This document shows positions 5,864 to 6,879 of a DNA stretch of 6,879 nucleotides, piece after piece; position 1 is the stretch's first letter, and every line of letters starts with the position of its first letter. This stretch comes from Chitinophagales bacterium (GTDB taxonomy: Bacteria > Bacteroidota > Bacteroidia > Chitinophagales > UBA2359), in contig JAHDDN010000287.1 of NCBI GenBank assembly GCA_020629335.1, forward strand, positions 1-6,879, in the 5' to 3' direction. The translations under genes were made by a program, and so were the position numbers. The notes beneath the pieces are model-generated. The model did not search any database. It was given only the letters and a program-made list of their open reading frames with translations, and was not told where the DNA came from.

Positions 5864-5900
5864 AAAAAAAAATCTGCTCATTCTAAAATGAGCAGATTTT
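5864..5900 (-). terminator. Intrinsic terminator after rpmF
   Basis: A 14-bp perfect stem (5869-5882 with 5887-5900, loop of 4) is followed on the minus strand by an uninterrupted T run (plus-strand A5864-5872). It lies 30 nt after the rpmF stop and should end the DUF177-rpmF transcript before fabH. A smaller AAGCAT/ATGCTT hairpin (5911-5916/5923-5928) sits between it and the stop codon. Confidence 0.9.
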
Positions 5901-5930
5901 CTCTGATAACAAGCATGATTAAATGCTTAT

Positions 5931-6119
5931 TTATTCATCTGGGGCAATAATCATTTTGCCTTTGTAGTACCAACTTCCATCATCTGCTTTATAAGCACGA
6001 TGCCTTAAATGTGCTACTTGTGTTTCTGGGCAAATAGCAATGGTTGGCGTTTTAAGCTTTTGATGCGTACGTCTTTTATCTCTACGCTGTTTTGATATTT
6101 TCCGTTTAGGATGTGCCAT
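5931..6119 (-). CDS. rpmF: Large ribosomal subunit protein bL32
   Basis: A structural protein of the 50S subunit, 62 residues, opening with the classic bL32 start [19 protein letters not shown] and ending [10 protein letters not shown]. Zinc-binding bL32 has four cysteines in two CxxC pairs. Here only C30 (AICPET) remains, with H37 and H40 later, so this is a zinc-independent form or one with a degraded ribbon. Its ATG has one of the clearer ribosome binding sites of the window, AAAAGG with a 7-nt spacer (6120-6126). It starts 18 nt after the DUF177 gene stop, the pairing expected for yceD-rpmF, and it ends before an intrinsic terminator. Confidence 0.95.
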   Translation of the reverse strand: MAHPKRKISKQRRDKRRTHQKLKTPTIAICPETQVAHLRHRAYKADDGSWYYKGKMIIAPDE

Positions 6120-6137
6120 GATATATCCTTTTTAATT

Positions 6138-6683
6138 TTAATTGTTGAATTTGTCTTTTAAGCCCTTAAGGGCATCCCATCTTGGATCAGAACTTTCTTC
6201 TTCTTCGTCATCAATCAACAGATTATCTAAATGCTCCAACATATCTTCGCTACAAGTAGGATTTCCTTCCTCATCTTCTGGATGTACCTTCCGAATAGGA
6301 ATAGAAAGATTAATATACTCATAGATATACTGGGCAATATTTAGAACAATATTATTGCGAGGAATAAAAATGATATCAGAGTCTTCAGAGTCGATTTCAT
6401 CCCCCTCAGCTTTTACTAACAGTAAGTATTCGCTAAAAATGGCTAAATCAAACGCATTTAGACAACGATCACATTCAGTATTCACTGTGCCTTCTATTTG
6501 AAAAGTTAAAGCAAAGAAAAATTCACTTTTCTTTTCAAAAAGTAAGCGTAGCTGAATATTGCTTTCTTGTATGACTGAATCTTCAAAGAACTCGTAAAAG
6601 TCTGAATCAATGGTGTAATTGAATTCGTGTATTCCGACCTTTAAACCCACGAATGGGATGTCGTAAAAATTCCATTTCTTCAT
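6138..6683 (-). CDS. DUF177/YceD-family protein linked to 23S rRNA or 50S biogenesis
   Basis: A 181-residue cytoplasmic protein starting MKKWNFYDIPFVGLKVG. It carries the DUF177 signature CDRCL (C71, C74), a third Cys in NPTCSED (C144), a long acidic stretch LLIDDEEEESS near the C-terminus, and the ending DPRWDALKGLKDKF typical of the family in Bacteroidota. YceD relatives are nearly always next to rpmF and are implicated in 23S rRNA accumulation; the molecular activity is not settled. I chose the ATG at 6681-6683. A longer in-frame reading from a TTG at 6716 would begin upstream of the promoter -7 box at 6704-6711, so it cannot be translated from that transcript, and its extra 11 residues do not look like the family. 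It is the first gene of a two-gene operon with rpmF. Confidence 0.9.
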   Translation of the reverse strand: MKKWNFYDIPFVGLKVGIHEFNYTIDSDFYEFFEDSVIQESNIQLRLLFEKKSEFFFALTFQIEGTVNTECDRCLNAFDLAIFSEYLLLVKAEGDEIDSEDSDIIFIPRNNIVLNIAQYIYEYINLSIPIRKVHPEDEEGNPTCSEDMLEHLDNLLIDDEEEESSDPRWDALKGLKDKFNN

Positions 6684-6703
6684 TGAAAAAACTAAATAGT
6701 GTG

Positions 6704-6711
6704 CAAAGGTA
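6704..6711 (-). promoter_or_regulatory. -7 box of the DUF177-rpmF promoter
   Basis: The minus strand reads TACCTTTG followed by CACAC, an excellent fit to the Bacteroidota -7 element TAnnTTTG. It lies 20 nt before the DUF177 ATG, giving a short leader. The -33 region is T-rich (TTTTC) without a clean TTG. Its position also settles the start codon of the DUF177 gene. Confidence 0.7.
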
Positions 6712-6720
6712 CTCAATTTT

Positions 6721-6744
6721 AATCTAAAATGAAAATTTTAGATT
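6721..6744. promoter_or_regulatory. AT-rich perfect inverted repeat behind the DUF177 promoter
   Basis: Arms AATCTAAAAT (6721-6730) and ATTTTAGATT (6735-6744) pair perfectly around GAAA. It overlaps the expected -33 region of the promoter at 6704-6711, so it could be an operator. It could also be a weak terminator for the gene ending at 6800, but no T tract follows on the minus strand. Confidence 0.45.
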
Positions 6745-6799
6745 ATAAGTTTGCGGCTTATTGAGGATTACTTTGATATAATAATTGAGCTATAGAGTA

Positions 6800-6879
6800 T
6801 TATGACCTATTATCTCTATTAGGCCTTCTGCCTTCATTATAAGGTCTTCTTCCTCTATTATGTGGTGGACGATTAGGCC
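6800..6879 (-). CDS. C-terminal tail of an Arg/Asn/Pro-rich protein (partial)
   Basis: Reading on the minus strand from the window edge to TAA at 6800-6802 gives 25 residues, PNRPPHNRGRRPYNEGRRPN and then RDNRS. They contain a near-repeat, GRRPYNE/GRRPNRD. Such basic, disordered tails are common on RNA-binding proteins of Bacteroidota (helicases, pseudouridine synthases, DUF4290 proteins), but the domain itself lies outside the window, so I assign no name. The low complexity with consistent residue choice, a stop followed by an AT-rich gap, and the same orientation as the next gene all support a real coding end. Confidence 0.65.
   Translation of the reverse strand, partial: PNRPPHNRGRRPYNEGRRPNRDNRS

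Noticed and set aside
6684..6716. N-terminal extension of the DUF177 protein from a TTG start
   Set aside because: It begins upstream of the promoter -7 box at 6704-6711, and the family-like N-terminus begins at the ATG 6681-6683.

Overview
The window looks like a chromosomal piece of a Bacteroidota (Bacteroidetes) genome. Three things suggest this: promoter -7 boxes of the TAnnTTTG type, mostly weak or absent Shine-Dalgarno sequences, and a short DUF177 protein next to bL32 with a typical DPRW-containing tail. The GC-rich dispersed repeats resemble what I remember from Saprospira-like genomes, but I cannot verify the genus from the sequence.

Layout. The left end (1-434) has no gene. It holds a structured repeat (copy A), a decayed REP-like palindrome, a short tandem repeat and a perfect 20-bp palindrome over a promoter-like box. 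A plus-strand gene (435-1475) follows, for a lipoprotein of the paraoxonase/arylesterase beta-propeller family. It converges on the minus-strand genes across two terminators (1533-1613). The rest is on the minus strand. In transcription order it runs: the tail of an Arg/Asn/Pro-rich protein (6800-6879), a DUF177/YceD protein, rpmF (bL32), a terminator, fabH, a 424-base repeat-packed gap, then efp, accB and accC.

How the genes work together. AccB and AccC are the biotin carrier and biotin carboxylase of acetyl-CoA carboxylase, which makes malonyl-CoA. FabH (KAS III) condenses malonyl-ACP with acyl-CoA to start fatty acid synthesis. EF-P relieves ribosome stalling, and bL32 and DUF177 belong to 50S biogenesis. 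Linkage of ribosome and fatty-acid genes is a known bacterial arrangement. plsX, often found beside rpmF and fabH, is absent here.

The most interesting content is between the genes. Copies A (4-146, plus) and B (4454-4592, minus) are diverged copies of one element of about 140 nt. They fold into the same long bulged stem. Internal loop sizes match exactly, and I count eight positions where both bases of a pair changed together. That is strong evidence of selection for a folded RNA (or at least a conserved foldback), and I name no known class for it. Two more long foldback repeats, at 3015-3132 and 5688-5848, share a spaced core motif. Two further hairpins sit on either side of copy B, one of which reaches into the fabH stop codon.
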